Source: JAYWDA01 sp043747555
Lineage (GTDB): Bacteria > Bdellovibrionota > Bdellovibrionia > Bdellovibrionales > Bdellovibrionaceae
Assembly: GCA_043747555.1 (NCBI GenBank)
Contig: JAYTOY010000007.1
Location: 4,742 to 68,741, forward strand
DNA length: 64,000 nucleotides
Direction of reading: 5' to 3'
The stretch's first letter is position 1; each line of letters opens with the position of its first letter. The translations under genes and the position numbers were made by a program. Of the stretch, positions 35,364-44,805 are shown piece after piece. Below the pieces are notes generated by a model. The model had not been told where the DNA came from, ran no database searches, and worked only from the letters and a program-made list of their open reading frames with translations.

Positions 35364-37108
35364 AATGACACCCTTAAATCTTTAATTAAAACTTGAATCG
35401 TTTGTTGGCCGTTATAATAGTTCCACTGCAGTTCACCCAAGATATCGTAGGTCATGGATCTTTCTGTCATCAAATCGCACTGTGCGGTCGACGGAGAAAA
35501 TAGCAAAGCTTCTTGCACGCCAGTGCCGTCATTATTGATGCAAGTCAGGCGCAGATGCCCGCCACGAAGCTGTTTGATTCCTTGCAGGCGCACTCCTTTA
35601 AAACAAAAAATGGGAGACTCAAATTGCACTCCAAAGGGACCTAAAAATTCAAGCCACTTCATCAGAAGGGGCGACATTTCAGAAAATTCCAAATCAGTGT
35701 CGTAAAAAAGGGGCCGTTCTAAATTTTTGAATCCTGCACCCGTAAAATTTTCTGTAAAATAACTGGTCATCGATGTTTTAATTTTTTCAACATGACGATA
35801 ATCAAATTCAAATCCTGCTGCCTGAGAATGACCACCGAAACGATTCAAGTGGTCCTTTGCACTATTTAACATTTCAACTAAACAACCTTGAAAATCTTGA
35901 GGACGCCGGGCACTGCCGACAACTTGGCCTGTGGACTCATCCAGGCATCCGACAAAACTAGGTTTTTGACTCTCAAGACTCATCTTTGTCGCCATCAGGC
36001 CCACAAGGCCGCGATGAAATTTTGGCGACACCATAAACATGACATTTTCATAAGCAGATTCAGCCACAAAATTTTTAATTTCGATTTCGGCCTCGGCCTG
36101 CAGCTGCACTCGTATTTGATTATTATCTAAAACTCGGTGGATCAACGACTGCGCTGTTTTTCCGTCGGCACATAATAAAATATCAATCGGTAATATTTCA
36201 GAACCCATTCGACTTAACGCATTTAATTTAGGAGCAAAGCGAATCGCCACATCTTGACTGGTTAAAATTCGTTCATCTAAACCAACACCGATTTTAAGGG
36301 CTTTGATTCCAGGCTTTTCTGTCTGTGAAAGTTTTAGCAGTCCGTGCTTAACTAAAGTTCGATTGTCATCCACCAAAGGAACCATATCGGTCAAAGTCGC
36401 GATCGTGAAATACTCAAGAACATCTTTTAATTCAAAATTTTCTGCAGACTTAAGACCGCTGTTGATCATCTGGCGTTTTAATGCCCGTAATAAATAAAAT
36501 GCCACGCCCGCACCGCTCAGATAACCTAATCCCGACGTGTCGCTAGCCTGGTTTGGATTCACCACAGCCCAACAGGTGGGTAAGCTTTCAGCGGGTAAAT
36601 GATGATCGGTAATAATAACTTCCACACCAAGTTCACTGGCTCTTAAAGTGGCTTTAGTCGCGGTGATTCCAACATCCACAGTGACAATCAGCTTCACTCC
36701 GTCGGCAGCTAAAACTTCAACCGCTTCAGGGTGAAACCCATAACCTTCCGCTAATCTTGCCGGCTGATAGGGAACAACATTTTTAAAACCCATACTGGTT
36801 AAACCAGTGATCATCAGCGCTAACCCAGAGGTCCCGTCTAAGTCAAAATCGGCATAAATCGCAATTTTTTCTTCTAACAAAAAAGCCTGTTCTAGGCGTT
36901 TTACGGCGATATCCATACTCATTAACAAATAGGGATCTTTTAAACTTTGCAGTTTAGGAAATAAAAAAGTTTCAATCTGCGCTGAATCGGTAAGGCCACG
37001 TCCAGCTAGAACGCGCTGGATGGCAGCAGGCATAGGACCCTGTGAATCCAGGGGATGCAAATCGTCGATTCTCTGATCTGCATTTCTGGATTTCCAAACG
37101 GTTTTCAT
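35354..37108 (-). CDS. recJ: Single-stranded-DNA exonuclease RecJ
   Basis: 584 residues. DHH phosphoesterase motifs are clear: IYADFDLDGTSGLALM (DxDxDG), TVDVGITA, IITDHHLPAE (DHH), NPNQ, and the later NRFGGHSQAAGFEF (DHHA1). It degrades single-stranded DNA 5' to 3' in recombination and repair. The length is typical. It is 18 bases after secF in the same direction. Confidence 0.94.
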   Translation of the reverse strand: MKTVWKSRNADQRIDDLHPLDSQGPMPAAIQRVLAGRGLTDSAQIETFLFPKLQSLKDPYLLMSMDIAVKRLEQAFLLEEKIAIYADFDLDGTSGLALMITGLTSMGFKNVVPYQPARLAEGYGFHPEAVEVLAADGVKLIVTVDVGITATKATLRASELGVEVIITDHHLPAESLPTCWAVVNPNQASDTSGLGYLSGAGVAFYLLRALKRQMINSGLKSAENFELKDVLEYFTIATLTDMVPLVDDNRTLVKHGLLKLSQTEKPGIKALKIGVGLDERILTSQDVAIRFAPKLNALSRMGSEILPIDILLCADGKTAQSLIHRVLDNNQIRVQLQAEAEIEIKNFVAESAYENVMFMVSPKFHRGLVGLMATKMSLESQKPSFVGCLDESTGQVVGSARRPQDFQGCLVEMLNSAKDHLNRFGGHSQAAGFEFDYRHVEKIKTSMTSYFTENFTGAGFKNLERPLFYDTDLEFSEMSPLLMKWLEFLGPFGVQFESPIFCFKGVRLQGIKQLRGGHLRLTCINNDGTGVQEALLFSPSTAQCDLMTERSMTYDILGELQWNYYNGQQTIQVLIKDLRVSLWQ

Positions 37109-37126
37109 CGGCGATCTCTTTTTCTT

Positions 37127-38056
37127 TTAACTGGCTTTTGACTGAGTCAGTTTTTCGGTTAAAAGAATTAACGGAGCTGCCACATAGATTGACGAATAGG
37201 TTCCAAAGAAAATACCAACACACATTGCAAAAGCGATATCAGAAATTGTTCCACCAGCTAGAAAGTACAAACAAAGGGCGGAGGTGAACGTCGTCCCTGA
37301 AGTGATCAAAGTTCGCGTAAACATATCGTTGATTGATTTATTAATGATAAAGCGAATGCCGCGATCCTTATACAAATGTTCAGTTTCGCGAATTCGGTCA
37401 AACACGACGATGGTGTCATTGAGTGAATATCCAATTAAAGTCAGAACCGCTGCTAAAATAGGAATATTGACTTCTTTTCCAACCGCTACAAATAAAGCCA
37501 GCGTGATGATCGCATCATGGGCTAAGCAAAGAACCGCTCCTGGCGCGTATTTATAATCAAATCGCAGTGCCACGTAGATCAGAATTACAAGCAGGCAATA
37601 AAATACGGCAAGAAGTCCGTTACGCTTTAATTCCGCTCCTACTTGCGGACCCACGGTATCAACCCGACGAATTTCCGGCTCATACTTCGCAAGCTGTATT
37701 CCAATGGCCTCTTTCAACTTAGAAATCGACGAATTTAAAATATCATTGGTTTCTTTATCGCTGGCGCCACTTCGACCTTGAAAGCGAATCACAAATTCGT
37801 TTTCTTCGCCGATGCTTTGCACCCCGACTTCGCCAAGATCAGCTGATTCAAGAGTTTTTCTTATGTCTGCAATTTCAACTTTTTGTCCGAATTTTACTTG
37901 CAGCTCGGTGCCGCCACGGAAATCAATTCCGTAAGTCACACCGTGAACGACTAAGTAAATGATCGAGACCAAAACGAAAAGCAAAGAAATACCACCAAAG
38001 AGGCCGATCTTTCCAACAAAATCAAATTTTCCAGCGTCCAATTCATTTTTCTGCAT
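37127..38056 (-). CDS. secF: Protein translocase subunit SecF
   Basis: 309 residues. TYGIDFRGGTELQVKFGQKV is the SecF hallmark, followed by the P1-like domain and membrane helices including VGPQVGAELKRNGLLAVFY and LTLIGYSLNDTIVVFDRIRE. It works with SecD and YajC to drive export by the proton motive force. It follows secD by nine bases. Confidence 0.96.
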   Translation of the reverse strand: MQKNELDAGKFDFVGKIGLFGGISLLFVLVSIIYLVVHGVTYGIDFRGGTELQVKFGQKVEIADIRKTLESADLGEVGVQSIGEENEFVIRFQGRSGASDKETNDILNSSISKLKEAIGIQLAKYEPEIRRVDTVGPQVGAELKRNGLLAVFYCLLVILIYVALRFDYKYAPGAVLCLAHDAIITLALFVAVGKEVNIPILAAVLTLIGYSLNDTIVVFDRIRETEHLYKDRGIRFIINKSINDMFTRTLITSGTTFTSALCLYFLAGGTISDIAFAMCVGIFFGTYSSIYVAAPLILLTEKLTQSKAS

Positions 38057-38065
38057 TTTATTTTC

Positions 38066-39754
38066 CTAAACTGATAATTTTTGAACTCGAAATCGAGAGA
38101 TTAAAGTATCAACAATAACTTTTGAAACAAACACGTTAGCAAATAATGTTGTCACAATACCAATCAGCAAGGTCACAGCAAAACCCCGGACAGGCCCTGT
38201 CCCAAAATAAAGCAGGACAAAGGCTGTCATGGCCGTTGTGATATTGGCATCCAAGATCGCACTCATCGCGTGTCTGTACCCGTCATTGATGGAAGCCCTG
38301 AAGCTGGCGCCTTTGGCGAGCTCTTCACGAATCCGCTCGTTAATAAGGACGTTGGCATCAACGGCAAATCCCACGGTCAGCGCAATTCCAGCGATTCCAG
38401 GCAAAGTTAACGTCGCACCTAAAGATGTTAATAGAGCAAACAAGCAAAGAATATTAATCGCTAGCGAAATGGTCGTGATCACGCCCATTTGACGGTAGTA
38501 AATAAGCATAAAAATAATAATCAGCAATGCGCCTAAGTAAGAAGCCATTTTGGCGCGATTGATTGAGTCTGCGCCTAAGCTGGGACCGACCCGTCGCTCT
38601 TCTAACTGCTCTAAAGAAGCAGGCAAAGCACCGGCTCTTAAAGACGTTGAAATCATTTTTGCTTCATCCATTTTTCGTGTGGAATCACCACGACCTAAAG
38701 TGATGGACGCTGATCCCCCTGCGATCCGACCTTTTATATTCGGAGCCGACTTGATGATACGGTCCAAAACGATCGCCATACGTTCGTTGACATGATTGCC
38801 TGTTAAATCTGCAAACTTAGTCGCACCAGCAGTGTTAAATCGTAATAAGACTTCCGGACCACCATATTGATCAAAGCCAACGCTGGCACTGTCAAGATCC
38901 CCACCACCCAACTGGGTGTCCGTTTTTAATAAGTAGGGAGCCGCGCCAATTTCCATCGATTTTGCATTTTCTGATTTTTCGTAAAAGACCGCTGTATTAG
39001 CCGGAATTTTATCTTTTAAATCTTTATTTAATTTCGTGATGTAATCCGAGTATTTTAATTTGGCTAATGAATAATCCCCTGCCTTTTCAGCGTCGGCAAT
39101 CAAACCGCGAAGTTTTGTCGGATCGATTTCATTAGAGACAATCATAAAATCAAGTTTAGCTGTTGTATTGATCAGCTGCTTTGCCCGTTCCGCATCAGCC
39201 ATTCCAGGCAACTGAACCAAAATCCGGTCAGTTCCCTGCTTACTGATGGAAGGCTCAGACACACCAAACTCATCGATTCGATTTCGAATTGTTTCGATGG
39301 CTTGCTGAATCACTTTTTCTTTATAATCAGTTAAGTAAGCATCGTAATAGCGAACATTCACCGAATTTTCACTGGCTGTGCCTTCTTGCAGGACGTTGCC
39401 ATAACGATCGGCTAACATTTTTTGGACTTTTGCTTTATCTGCCGTGTTGGCAACGGTGATTAAAACTTCACCTTGATTGGCTTTCACTGTTTTGATTTCA
39501 GTGACAGGAATACTTTCCTTGTTAAATTCTTCCTTTAAGGAAGCCACCAGCCGAGTTGTGCTTTCGGTGATAACGCCATCCACGTCAGCGCCCAAAACAA
39601 GATGCAAGCCACCTTGAATATCTAAGCCATAATTTAATTTTTGTTTAAATGGCCAGCCGCTGATTTTATCAACATTCACAAAATTAGGCAGCGCCCAAAA
39701 AATCGCTAAAGCAACGCCTGCGATAGCTAAAATCGATCTCCAATTTTTTTCCAT
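38066..39754 (-). CDS. secD: Protein translocase subunit SecD
   Basis: 562 residues. The first membrane helix is followed by LNYGLDIQGGLHLVLGADVD and a long periplasmic P1 region. The C-terminal channel has LEERRVGPSLGADSINRAK and TLPGIAGIALTVGFAVDANVLI NERIREEL. It completes SecDF. The start overlaps the yajC stop by one base. The length is in the normal range. Confidence 0.96.
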   Translation of the reverse strand: MEKNWRSILAIAGVALAIFWALPNFVNVDKISGWPFKQKLNYGLDIQGGLHLVLGADVDGVITESTTRLVASLKEEFNKESIPVTEIKTVKANQGEVLITVANTADKAKVQKMLADRYGNVLQEGTASENSVNVRYYDAYLTDYKEKVIQQAIETIRNRIDEFGVSEPSISKQGTDRILVQLPGMADAERAKQLINTTAKLDFMIVSNEIDPTKLRGLIADAEKAGDYSLAKLKYSDYITKLNKDLKDKIPANTAVFYEKSENAKSMEIGAAPYLLKTDTQLGGGDLDSASVGFDQYGGPEVLLRFNTAGATKFADLTGNHVNERMAIVLDRIIKSAPNIKGRIAGGSASITLGRGDSTRKMDEAKMISTSLRAGALPASLEQLEERRVGPSLGADSINRAKMASYLGALLIIIFMLIYYRQMGVITTISLAINILCLFALLTSLGATLTLPGIAGIALTVGFAVDANVLINERIREELAKGASFRASINDGYRHAMSAILDANITTAMTAFVLLYFGTGPVRGFAVTLLIGIVTTLFANVFVSKVIVDTLISRFRVQKLSV

Positions 39755-40083
39755 TAAGCTTTTCCTTCAATCGCCGTTTTGCTGGAACCCGCAATGGCGT
39801 TTCTTAAAAGTTTCAAGCGAACACCATCAGAAACTTCTAAAGTCACAAAGCTATCTGTTAAACCTTCGATGCGGCCTAAGATTCCACCAGTGGTCAAAAC
39901 TTCATCGCCACGTTTAAGTTCTTTTAAAAAGGCACCATGTTCTTTTTGGCGCTTTGACTGCGGGCGAATGACCAAAAAGTACATCACTCCAAAAATAAAG
40001 ACAAAAGGCACGACCGAAAGAAGTGCATTGGGTTCTTGGCCAGTCGCTACTGCGGCCTGTGCAAACGCAATTGATGAAAACAT
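39754..40083 (-). CDS. yajC: Preprotein translocase accessory subunit YajC
   Basis: 109 residues. A single membrane segment (LLSVVPFVFIFGVMYFLVIR) is followed by the conserved RPQSKRQKEHGAFLKELKRGDEVLTTGGI. TTGGAGG precedes the ATG. It belongs to the SecDF-YajC holotranslocon and lies in the usual order tgt-yajC-secD-secF. Confidence 0.96.
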   Translation of the reverse strand: MFSSIAFAQAAVATGQEPNALLSVVPFVFIFGVMYFLVIRPQSKRQKEHGAFLKELKRGDEVLTTGGILGRIEGLTDSFVTLEVSDGVRLKLLRNAIAGSSKTAIEGKA

Positions 40084-40153
40084 ACAAAACCTCCAATTTG
40101 GTTTTAAGTAGAAAATTCAACATCTTTCTAGACATTAATCAAGGAAATGGGAA

Positions 40154-41284
40154 TTAATTTTCAGAGGCCAAGGAAACTGATTTTGTGAAGCGCGTTATAC
40201 AATCGTCTCGGAAGGCTTCCCAGCGATTTTCTTGAATGGCTTCGCGAATGCGCTCCATCAGCTTCATATAAAAATAAATATTGTGAATAGAATTAAGCCT
40301 GCTGCCTAAAATTTCACCACTTAAAAACAAATGGCGTAGGTAAGCTTTAGAGTAATTTGTGCACGTATAACAGTCACATTCTGGATCCAGCGGCGACGGG
40401 TCTTCGCGGTACTCATTGCGCTTGATGCTGACCTTGCCCCGCCAAGTGTACAAAGTTCCATTGCGGGCCACTCGTGTTGGGATCACGCAATCAAACATAT
40501 CAATGCCAGCATCCACTGAAATCACTAAATCCAGCGGCGTGCCAACGCCCATCAAGTAGCGCGGCTTATTTTCGGGCATCAGCGGTGCAATATGCGGCAG
40601 TAACTCATGCATTAAATGAATGGGCTCACCCACACTAAAGCCACCCAAAGCATAACCCGGCAGATCAACGCTGGTGATCTGCTGCAGACTTTTTTTCCGG
40701 TGTTCTAAGCTAAGTCCACCTTGAATAATTCCAAACAGCAAACTTTCTTTCCGAGTCATGGCCTCTTTGGACCTTAAAAGCCACCGGTAAGTCAGATCCA
40801 TCGATTTTTGAATTTGATCTTCAGTGGCGGGATACTGCAGGCATTCATCAAAGGCCATAATGATATCTGCGCCTAAGTCCATTTGAATCTCCATACTTTT
40901 TTCCGGAGAAATAAAATGCTTTGCGCCATCCAAGTGGGATTTAAACTCGACACCTTCTTCTGACATTTTCGCCAGCTGAGAAAGCGAGAAAACTTGAAAG
41001 CCGCCAGAATCAGTTAAGATTGGCTTATTCCAATTCATAAACTTATGCAGACCGCCTAAATTTTTTATGACTTTTTCGCCGGGGCGGAGATGCAAGTGGT
41101 AGGTATTTCCCAGAAGAATTTGAGTGCCACTTTGAATCAGCTCTTCATTGGTCATGGCTTTAACCGTGGCCTTTGTGCCGACCGCCATAAAAACGGGCGT
41201 TTCGATCGCCCCGTGCGCCGTCATTAAAGTTCCACGACGGGCTTTACCACGCTTAGCTTTTAAATCAAATTGCCCTAATTTCAT
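40154..41284 (-). CDS. tgt: tRNA-guanine transglycosylase Tgt
   Basis: 376 residues. LTDSGGFQVFSL and MAFDECLQYPA hold the catalytic residues; GGFSVGEPIHLM and the zinc site CDCYTCTNYSKAYLRHLF with later NSIHN are family marks. It exchanges guanine 34 for preQ1 in GUN-anticodon tRNAs (queuosine pathway). The start overlaps queA by four bases. Confidence 0.96.
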   Translation of the reverse strand: MKLGQFDLKAKRGKARRGTLMTAHGAIETPVFMAVGTKATVKAMTNEELIQSGTQILLGNTYHLHLRPGEKVIKNLGGLHKFMNWNKPILTDSGGFQVFSLSQLAKMSEEGVEFKSHLDGAKHFISPEKSMEIQMDLGADIIMAFDECLQYPATEDQIQKSMDLTYRWLLRSKEAMTRKESLLFGIIQGGLSLEHRKKSLQQITSVDLPGYALGGFSVGEPIHLMHELLPHIAPLMPENKPRYLMGVGTPLDLVISVDAGIDMFDCVIPTRVARNGTLYTWRGKVSIKRNEYREDPSPLDPECDCYTCTNYSKAYLRHLFLSGEILGSRLNSIHNIYFYMKLMERIREAIQENRWEAFRDDCITRFTKSVSLASEN

Positions 41285-42303
41285 GGCTGGTCTCTTTCTT
41301 TAATCCAGACTGACAGATCGCCGTAACTGAACAGGCGGAACTTACGCTCGATCGCCCACTGGTAGCAAGATTTTACTTTTTCTAAAGAGCTAAAACCTGC
41401 CACCAAAGCTAGCAATGTGCTTTGGGGCTGGTGGAAATTTGTCATTAGTCTGTCCACTACTTTCCAATCGTAAGGCGGGGCAATCATCAGGTCAGTGGCA
41501 CCACGAAATCCTTGCGAAGTTTTTTCTAGTTTTCCAATGGCTGCACTTTCTAGCGCCCGCGCGGCCGTTGTACCCAGCGCCCAAACAGCAAAACCTTTGG
41601 ATTTTGTGTCCTGAACAGCTTGCCAAGTTGGAAGTGGAATTTCGACATCTTCAAAGTGCATTTTATGCTGACTTAAAATTTCCGTTGTAACAGGCAGAAA
41701 AGTGCCAAGCCCGACATGCAAAGTGATAAAATGAATTTGGACTTTTTTATTTTTTAAAATTTCTAAATGATCCTTTGAAAAGTGCAGACTGGCCGTGGGT
41801 GATGCCAGGCTTCCCGATTTTTCAGCCCAGGCCGTTTGATACCAAAGGCTGTCTTCATCCCGAGTGTGTCTTTCATCGCGGGCTTTTTGAATATACGGCG
41901 GTAAGGGAATTTCTGCGACTTTTTCAAAATATTCTTCACTCAAGGGTCGCAAAGATCTGACTTCTTGCGGGCGGCCTTTTGACAAAAGTTGAATTTTTTC
42001 GCCTAAAGGAAGATCGATCCACTCGCCGATTTTAGTGCGGCTGGCCGGGAACAGCACTTGCCAATCCAAAAAATTTTCAGATTTTAGAAAAAGAATCTCT
42101 AAATCTCCAATAAAAATTCTTCTCTTTAAAACTTTGGTGTTATTTAAAATTAACAGATCGTTAGGTTTAAATTTTTCAAGCAGTTGATCAATGGAAATTT
42201 CGCAAGGATTTCCATCCACCCACATGACGCGACTGGGACGCACAGGACTTTGCGCCATAAGCTCTGGAGGGTAAGAAAAATCGAGGCCTTTAAGGGTCAA
42301 CAT
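41281..42303 (-). CDS. queA: S-adenosylmethionine:tRNA ribosyltransferase-isomerase QueA
   Basis: 340 residues from ATG 42303, which gives the usual N-terminus (KGLDFSYPPELMAQSPVRPS). A TTG at 42351 would add 16 residues that relatives lack. Motifs: LLILNNTKVLKRRI, TASLHFSKDHLEIL, FITLHVGLGTFLPV, LMTNFHQPQSTLLALVAGF. It makes epoxyqueuosine from preQ1-tRNA. First gene of the long minus-strand operon; its promoter must lie between it and the terminator at 42352-42380, or read through it. Confidence 0.94.
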   Translation of the reverse strand: MLTLKGLDFSYPPELMAQSPVRPSRVMWVDGNPCEISIDQLLEKFKPNDLLILNNTKVLKRRIFIGDLEILFLKSENFLDWQVLFPASRTKIGEWIDLPLGEKIQLLSKGRPQEVRSLRPLSEEYFEKVAEIPLPPYIQKARDERHTRDEDSLWYQTAWAEKSGSLASPTASLHFSKDHLEILKNKKVQIHFITLHVGLGTFLPVTTEILSQHKMHFEDVEIPLPTWQAVQDTKSKGFAVWALGTTAARALESAAIGKLEKTSQGFRGATDLMIAPPYDWKVVDRLMTNFHQPQSTLLALVAGFSSLEKVKSCYQWAIERKFRLFSYGDLSVWIKERDQP

Positions 42304-42351
42304 GGGTCGGCTGGTTATGCCCGACTTCAAGGGATTTGGATAGTTAAACAA

Positions 42352-42380
42352 AGAAAAAAAGCGGGGCCTCTCGGCCCCGC
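42352..42380 (-). terminator. Strong rho-independent terminator
   Basis: GCGGGGCC at 42361-42368 pairs perfectly with GGCCCCGC at 42373-42380, loop TCTC. On the minus strand the stem is followed by a run of T (plus-strand A-run 42354-42360). It ends the transcript coming from the small gene at 42440-42541, before queA. Confidence 0.88.
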
Positions 42381-42439
42381 GGAACTGCCTGGGGAACCAC
42401 CTAACCCAAACAGCTCACCAAAAACACTCAAAAGGGGAA

Positions 42440-42541
42440 TCAATCTTCCATTCGCCGATAGCTGATCGTGTTCCAAAGAACTCCACCAACCGTCAGCGCG
42501 TAAATTCCAATAAAAATAATCACTTCTTTAAATTCAAGCAT
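42440..42541 (-). CDS. 33-residue single-pass membrane protein
   Basis: The frame ATG 42541 to TGA 42440 codes 33 residues: a short acidic-basic start (MLEFKE), a hydrophobic helix (VIIFIGIYALTVGGVLW) and a polar basic tail (NTISYRRMED). AAAGGA lies eight bases before this ATG; an in-frame ATG at 42550 would add three residues. It is followed 60 bases later by a perfect terminator, so it is a complete one-gene unit. The shape recalls small subunits of membrane complexes, such as CcoQ of cbb3 oxidase, but no partner gene is nearby and the likeness is only of topology. Confidence 0.7.
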   Translation of the reverse strand: MLEFKEVIIFIGIYALTVGGVLWNTISYRRMED

Positions 42542-42766
42542 CCTTGCCATCCTTTTTTTAGCGTTTCATTCGCATCTGCAGAGGATCTATAAGAAAGCGT
42601 TCACCATCCTAGTTTCCGCTCCCCCTCCGCTGCCGGGCTTCCATGCCCTCTTGTTATAAAGACAGCCGTCAAAGCAAGGTCGGTTAAAAGGAAATGGTCG
42701 AGCTTAAAAGATCTCTTGATGAGTTATAGGGGTTCTGATAATCGTTATAACAGAGTTCATCACCAA

Positions 42767-42853
42767 GCCCGGGTGGCGAAATTGGTAGACGCACTAGCTT
42801 GAGGTGCTAGCGATCGCAAGGTCGTGCTGGTTCAAGTCCAGTCCCGGGCACCA
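42767..42853 (+). tRNA. tRNA-Leu (anticodon GAG)
   Basis: An 87-base class II tRNA. Acceptor stem GCCCGGG (42767-42773) pairs with CCCGGGC (42843-42849), then A and an encoded CCA (42851-42853). The anticodon arm is CTAGC / TTGAGGT / GCTAG with anticodon GAG, reading CUC and CUU. The long variable arm (GATCGCAAGGTC) is as expected for leucine. The T-loop GTTCAAGTC is normal. Confidence 0.96.
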
Positions 42854-43019
42854 TCTAAATTACGGATACCAGATATCCTACGATTAAAAAAAATAATTTA
42901 ATGAAAAACACTGAGGTACGCCCAAGGGGACATCGTCGAAAATGAAGAAGCCATGCCAAGGTCTAATGATGAACAAGAGTTCCCGTCAGAGCTCGCCATA
43001 GCTTAATTTGATGAATGTT

Positions 43020-43385
43020 CTAGAACCAATATTTTATACCAGCATCCAAAGATCCTGCATCTTGATCTGAGCCATCAATAATATTATATTTTGCAAGGGC
43101 TCCTAAAGATATAGTTTGGTTATACTCATCTGATAAAGGGATATCAAAACCTAGCATAGGAACATAAGCCATATCAGTTCCGCTGGCTTTAATGATGGGT
43201 CCCAAACCTAAACCAACATAACTTTCTCGAATCACTGGAATCGTTCCGCCAAAATTATAAGTTCCTCGTGCAAGCACACTTGTGCGATCAAGGTTTTCAC
43301 CAGATGAGCTTATATTTTTTGTGTTCATAACTTGCATTCCACCATCAACTGAGAATAGCCCCACCTGCGGGGTTATTGGCGCCAA
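43020..43385 (-). pseudogene. Truncated outer-membrane beta-barrel remnant
   Basis: About 120 residues that end DAGIKYWF, the aromatic C-terminus of an outer-membrane barrel, with alternating strands before it (YVGLGLGPIIKA, TISLGALAKYN). The frame opens with TTG right after a stop (43386-43388) and has no signal peptide or ribosome-binding site. The 100 bases upstream hold no in-frame or shifted continuation I can recognise. It looks like the 3' end of a lost gene. A short real protein is less likely. Confidence 0.5.
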
Positions 43386-43488
43386 TTAAAAAACCAATCA
43401 AAACGAAGCGTAAATTCAAACTAAGTTATAAATTGAGTGCATAACTTCCCCATTAACGGGAATAAAGCCCCAAAACTTGTCTAAACTT

Positions 43489-44322
43489 TTACCATAGCTT
43501 CGACTCTACCGAAAAATAAACAAACACACCTCGCTCATGGTCGACAGCTGATGGACCGAATCCGAAAATCCCAGCGATGCCGGGCACGAGCTCGGTATCA
43601 TTTCCAGCTTTAAAAGCCGAGCGAAAACCTGGGACAATCAAATAAGTTGAACTGCTGCTTTTTTGATCTGTTGTCACTACTGTTTCAGTATTATTAAAAA
43701 CAAATTCACAAAGGAAATTACTTTTTTGAGTGAGGTTGTAAATGCCACTCATGCCAAAGTTAAACCCGACCAGCGATGCTTTTTCTCCGGAAGAATTTTG
43801 AGCGTTCGGAGTGTAAGTCCAGCCCGCATTCCAATGATGACTGAAACTGGGGTTTACAATAACAGAAAAAGTTTGATTCACTTGGATTCCGGTGGCCCCG
43901 TTCCCCAGCCCTTTTCTAAAATCACCGGTTGGAAGAATCACTGAAATCCTTGGCGCCATCGCCAGTTTTTCAGTGTTCACAGCTTGAAATCGATAATTCA
44001 AAGCGACGTCACCAAGTCCTCTTACATCCGGACTTCCATTCTTCCCCGATTTTTTTACCATCGGGAGAACGTATGAAAACTGGTGGTTTTCATCGGGGAC
44101 AGGGATTTCATTGGTGAAGGTGTAGGTCCACTCTTTTGATGCATCTGAATATTGGTATCCCTGAATAAACTGAACGACGCCTGCTTCTTGATTGTAGGCT
44201 TCTTCAATCAAAAAGGAATTGTCCTTAATGGATTGTTCCTCTGCCGCACCGGCAAAACAGGAATAGGATAAAACAGCCACAACTGTGGCGACGTTCAAAA
44301 AATAACTGATTCTTTTTTTCAA
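43489..44322 (-). CDS. Outer-membrane beta-barrel protein of the MetA-pathway phenol-degradation (transporter-like) family
   Basis: 277 residues with a signal peptide (SYFLNVATVVAVLSYSCFAGAAEE). The mature protein begins NSFLIEEAYNQEAGVVQFIQ and continues with alternating strands such as PRISVILPTGDFRKGLGNGA, ending VYFSVESKLW with a C-terminal aromatic. This matches a large family of outer-membrane proteins annotated as phenol-degradation or transporter proteins. The substrate is unknown. Confidence 0.75.
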   Translation of the reverse strand: MKKRISYFLNVATVVAVLSYSCFAGAAEEQSIKDNSFLIEEAYNQEAGVVQFIQGYQYSDASKEWTYTFTNEIPVPDENHQFSYVLPMVKKSGKNGSPDVRGLGDVALNYRFQAVNTEKLAMAPRISVILPTGDFRKGLGNGATGIQVNQTFSVIVNPSFSHHWNAGWTYTPNAQNSSGEKASLVGFNFGMSGIYNLTQKSNFLCEFVFNNTETVVTTDQKSSSSTYLIVPGFRSAFKAGNDTELVPGIAGIFGFGPSAVDHERGVFVYFSVESKLW

Positions 44323-44402
44323 TTGAAACCCCTAAAAACCTTTCGGAAAATTAATTTAAGCTTGGCAAGCGTAGCCGAAAGGTCGCTGGGCATCAAGTGC
44401 CT

Positions 44403-44805
44403 TTATAAGTTAGGCTTTTTTTTCGTTTTTGATTTAGCTTCAGAATTTGGGGATCGATCTAAGGCACAAGATCGACGAACTTCAGACTCGAGATCATAAG
44501 TTTTAGGGTCTTTATAGGGATTTATAAATCGTTCGATTTTTTTTAACTCTGCCTCGCCATATAAAGAAAATGTTTCGTGAGGAATACTGACGACAGCTTC
44601 TACAAATTGACCTTTTTCGCTAACTTGCCCGGTTGGTAAAAAATTTTTTAGCCGAAAACGAGTCTCTGAATTTGTTCCAGAATTCACGATGAAATACCAA
44701 TTCACTTCATTGGTCGCCTTCACTAGCAGACCCTCTAAATGACAGGTGGCTTGCGAGAATCAGGACAAATGGCATTAAAAATAGAAATTTAATTTTTGTA
44801 AACAT
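44403..44805 (-). pseudogene. Exported hypothetical protein broken by a frameshift
   Basis: From ATG 44805 one frame codes a good signal peptide (FTKIKFLFLMPFVLILAS) but stops soon after. The next frame, open from a TGA at about 44761, codes FSQATCHLEGLLVKATNEVN and continues to the stop at 44403 (about 118 residues, with a second Cys in RRSCALD). Joining them by removing one base near 44757-44763 would give a normal secreted protein with cleavage after SQA. As it stands the two parts are out of frame. Reading only from GTG 44723 would give a 106-residue protein without a signal. It overlaps the end of the upstream gene by 17 bases. Confidence 0.55.

Noticed and set aside
42184..42465. 93-codon plus-strand frame across the terminator.
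   Set aside because: It runs antisense through queA and the terminator and has no ribosome-binding site; the small minus-strand gene explains the region better.
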